Positions 62,469 to 64,000 of a stretch of 64,000 nucleotides of DNA are shown one piece after another. Below the pieces are notes generated by a model. It had not been told where the DNA came from, ran no database searches, and saw nothing but the letters and a program-made list of their open reading frames with translations. Position numbers and translations under genes: made by a program. Origin of the DNA: Bacteroidaceae bacterium (lineage in GTDB: Bacteria > Bacteroidota > Bacteroidia > Bacteroidales > Bacteroidaceae); the NCBI GenBank assembly GCA_017633615.1, contig JAGBPB010000047.1, positions 31,727 through 95,726 of the forward strand, given 5' to 3'. Positions within the stretch are counted from its first letter, which is position 1; each line of letters begins with the position of its first letter.

Positions 62469-62516
62469 GGGGACGGTTCTCTTTGTCACCAAAAGTGGCC
62501 AAAGAGAACCTTCCCC
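62469..62516. repeat. REP-like palindrome D (GGGGACGG type)
   Basis: GGGGACGGTTCTCTTTG (62469-62485) faces its inverse (62500-62516) with one mismatch; inside, CAC/GTG pairs around a short loop. It follows the esterase stop by 6 bp and could end that transcript, but has no clean T tail on the plus side beyond CCCCTTTG. Shares GGGACGGTT with palindrome B. Confidence 0.8.
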
Positions 62517-62571
62517 TTTGTCATCTTTTTTTGTATCTTTACGGTCTAATCAACACTTTTCCAATAGGGTT

Positions 62572-64000
62572 ATGAGAAAATTAGGCTTTTTGTTTGCATT
62601 ATTTTGCGCAACGCTTTTGAGTTGCACCAACAGTCCGGTGCAGGACACAGATTCAGCAGTTTGGAACAATCCCCCATTTGAGCGCGCGGCATTCTCACGC
62701 CACAACGGCGGTTACGAATTCGTAATCGAGCAGGTCATTTTGGGCGAGACCGAGACCACAGTTCGCATGAAGGTTTGCGGCTACGAGCAGAGATATTTCA
62801 CGTTCGCCCCGGGCACGACACTCCTCTCCGACGGCCAATCATACAAGATGCTGTCAGCCGACGGTCTGATTCCCGGCCAGTTCACCCCCATAGGCAAAAC
62901 CAAGCAACACAGTGTAACCCTCCATTTCGAGCCCTTACCGGCCGATGCAAACACGTTTGACCTGATTGAGGCTGCGGGCGATCCCGGCGCTTTCAACATC
63001 TACGGAATCCACAGATACAATCCTGATGTCCTGAAACTTGCTGGCACCAACTGGCGCAACGAGCGCACGGGTGACTGGGTCATCAGTTTCATGGATGATT
63101 ACGTTATCTATGCTGAGAAGCTCTGGAAGTATGACGATAAGCTTCAGGATAATTGCGAATCGGCCCAGATTATAAGGATGAGTTGCTATGGTGAGCAGGC
63201 TACGGTCAAGATCGGCGCGATGAAGAACGGTATCCGCCGCATAAAGGTCGACATTCCCGGTGCGTCCAAGTCTTATAAGTGCAACCTGCTGGAGTCCAAG
63301 TACATTGCGGACTATCCGGTCAAGAGCCGTCACAATTTCAAGCTGACTGATTACGGTTATGAAAAGATTGATTCTGTGACTATCAGCGGTGTGCTCATCG
63401 GCCCCGACAGAAGCGATGCGACTTTCACGGTCGATGTCATTGACGCGGTTCAGGGCGAGAATCCCAAGTATATGTTCAAGAGCGACGAGCGGGGTTACTT
63501 TACCGTCACGTTCCCGCTGGCCAACACATCGGCCGCTATGTTCAGGCAGTCAATCGGCAGCGCGCCGGTTGATATGTTCGTGGAGCCCGGCCAGAGCTAT
63601 TTCGTCTATCAGGATGAGTATAAGGACCGCATTTATGTGATGGGCCGGAAACCGAGACTCCAGAATGAGATTCAGGCTTTCTATCATGAGGTGTTCAGTT
63701 ACCCCGACAGGATGGACGAATCAGCGTTTGCGAATGACATAGAGGGCTATCTGGGCTATGTGATTGACTGGAGAGAGAAGCATTTTGCACAGTTGGACAG
63801 TATTCTGGAGGCACATCCGTCTCTGTCAGAGGCGTTCGTGGATATGGCTCATACGGTCTGCAACATCAACGTTTACGAGTGGATAGGCCAGAGCCGATTC
63901 TACAACACTGAGAACATGTTCCAATTCCCGGACGTCATGCTTGATTTCATTTGCAGGGACATGAAGGTGAACTCTATCAAGCCCTACTCGCTGGTCTACG
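62572..64000 (+). CDS. Large lipoprotein, unknown function (3' end outside window)
   Basis: The frame stays open from ATG 62572 to the end, at least 476 residues. The N-terminus MRKLGFLFALFCATLLSC is a lipoprotein signal with the lipid-bearing cysteine at 18. The body is beta-rich with acidic patches; around residues 265-345 it has an FSD/GYFTVTFPL and MFVEPGQSYFVYQD pattern similar to the segment that precedes thioredoxin-like domains in Bacteroidetes TlpA-type lipoproteins. Whether a thioredoxin domain follows cannot be seen. Transcribed after palindrome D; no reliable promoter was found (TATCTTTA at 62534 is close to a -7 box). Confidence 0.8.
   Translation, partial: MRKLGFLFALFCATLLSCTNSPVQDTDSAVWNNPPFERAAFSRHNGGYEFVIEQVILGETETTVRMKVCGYEQRYFTFAPGTTLLSDGQSYKMLSADGLIPGQFTPIGKTKQHSVTLHFEPLPADANTFDLIEAAGDPGAFNIYGIHRYNPDVLKLAGTNWRNERTGDWVISFMDDYVIYAEKLWKYDDKLQDNCESAQIIRMSCYGEQATVKIGAMKNGIRRIKVDIPGASKSYKCNLLESKYIADYPVKSRHNFKLTDYGYEKIDSVTISGVLIGPDRSDATFTVDVIDAVQGENPKYMFKSDERGYFTVTFPLANTSAAMFRQSIGSAPVDMFVEPGQSYFVYQDEYKDRIYVMGRKPRLQNEIQAFYHEVFSYPDRMDESAFANDIEGYLGYVIDWREKHFAQLDSILEAHPSLSEAFVDMAHTVCNINVYEWIGQSRFYNTENMFQFPDVMLDFICRDMKVNSIKPYSLVY

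Noticed and set aside
1..64000. CRISPR arrays, prophage, IS elements, integrative elements
   Set aside because: No spaced direct repeats, cas genes, phage structural genes, transposases or conjugation genes were seen on either strand.

Overview
This 64 kb window reads as the chromosome of a gut- or rumen-type Bacteroidales bacterium (Bacteroides/Prevotella lineage; the family cannot be fixed from sequence alone). Signs are the recurring Bacteroidetes promoter form TTTG-N-TAnnTTTG, near absence of Shine-Dalgarno sequences, moderate GC, and core genes of typical Bacteroidetes form (PorQ homologue, long TonB with acidic linker, AKR/lactonase/permease/dehydrogenase L-galactose cluster, RluB with a long GQRY-rich head). 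Most of the window is stable housekeeping DNA with high coding density; no phage, integrative element, IS transposase, CRISPR array or reverse transcriptase was seen.

Layout. 1-7.4 kb: end of lpxB, then rsfS-ftsH-cdsA on the minus strand, tRNA-Gln, an orphan CAP59-like glycosyltransferase, meaB and a flippase-like membrane protein. 7.5-11.7 kb: rsmA, mgtE and a DUF349 protein. 11.7-17.1 kb: one 1799-residue secreted protein built of six FISUMP-like modules alternating with six bacterial Ig-like (BIG2) domains, AT-rich in its first half and with a recent 255-bp internal duplication. 17.3-18.0 kb: an MntA/HepT toxin-antitoxin pair whose toxin carries an in-frame amber codon. 18-24.7 kb, minus strand: porQ-cmk-ispH followed by an L-galactose catabolic set (aldo/keto reductase, lactonase, permease, Zn-dehydrogenase). 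25-32.6 kb: tonB, polyprenyl synthase, TatD, histidine kinase, DUF177-rpmF, era-der. 32.7-35.1 kb, minus: M6-type metalloprotease with a T9SS-like tail, and lptB. 35.3-50 kb: tig-clpP-clpX, recQ, guaB, then an envelope-biogenesis run (three SurA-related proteins, an LptA/OstA-like protein, a small membrane protein) ending in mutL. 50-64 kb: trpS, tRNA-Val, peptide, Na+-symporter and MFS transporters, purB, rluB-like, asnS, a nucleoside-gate membrane protein, a CE1-like esterase and the start of a large lipoprotein that runs off the end.

The least ordinary signals are non-coding. Four intergenic gaps (35.2, 52.96, 60.2 and 62.5 kb) carry palindromes sharing a GGGGAC(A/G)G core, like REP elements, with no cognate transposase in the window; two convergent gene pairs end inside long near-perfect inverted repeats that include both stop codons; tRNA-Val is followed by an 18-nt inverted copy of its own 3' end; and several genes have their -7 box 5-8 nt before the start codon, predicting leaderless mRNAs. 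The giant modular surface protein and the disarmed HepT module are the most interesting coding features.
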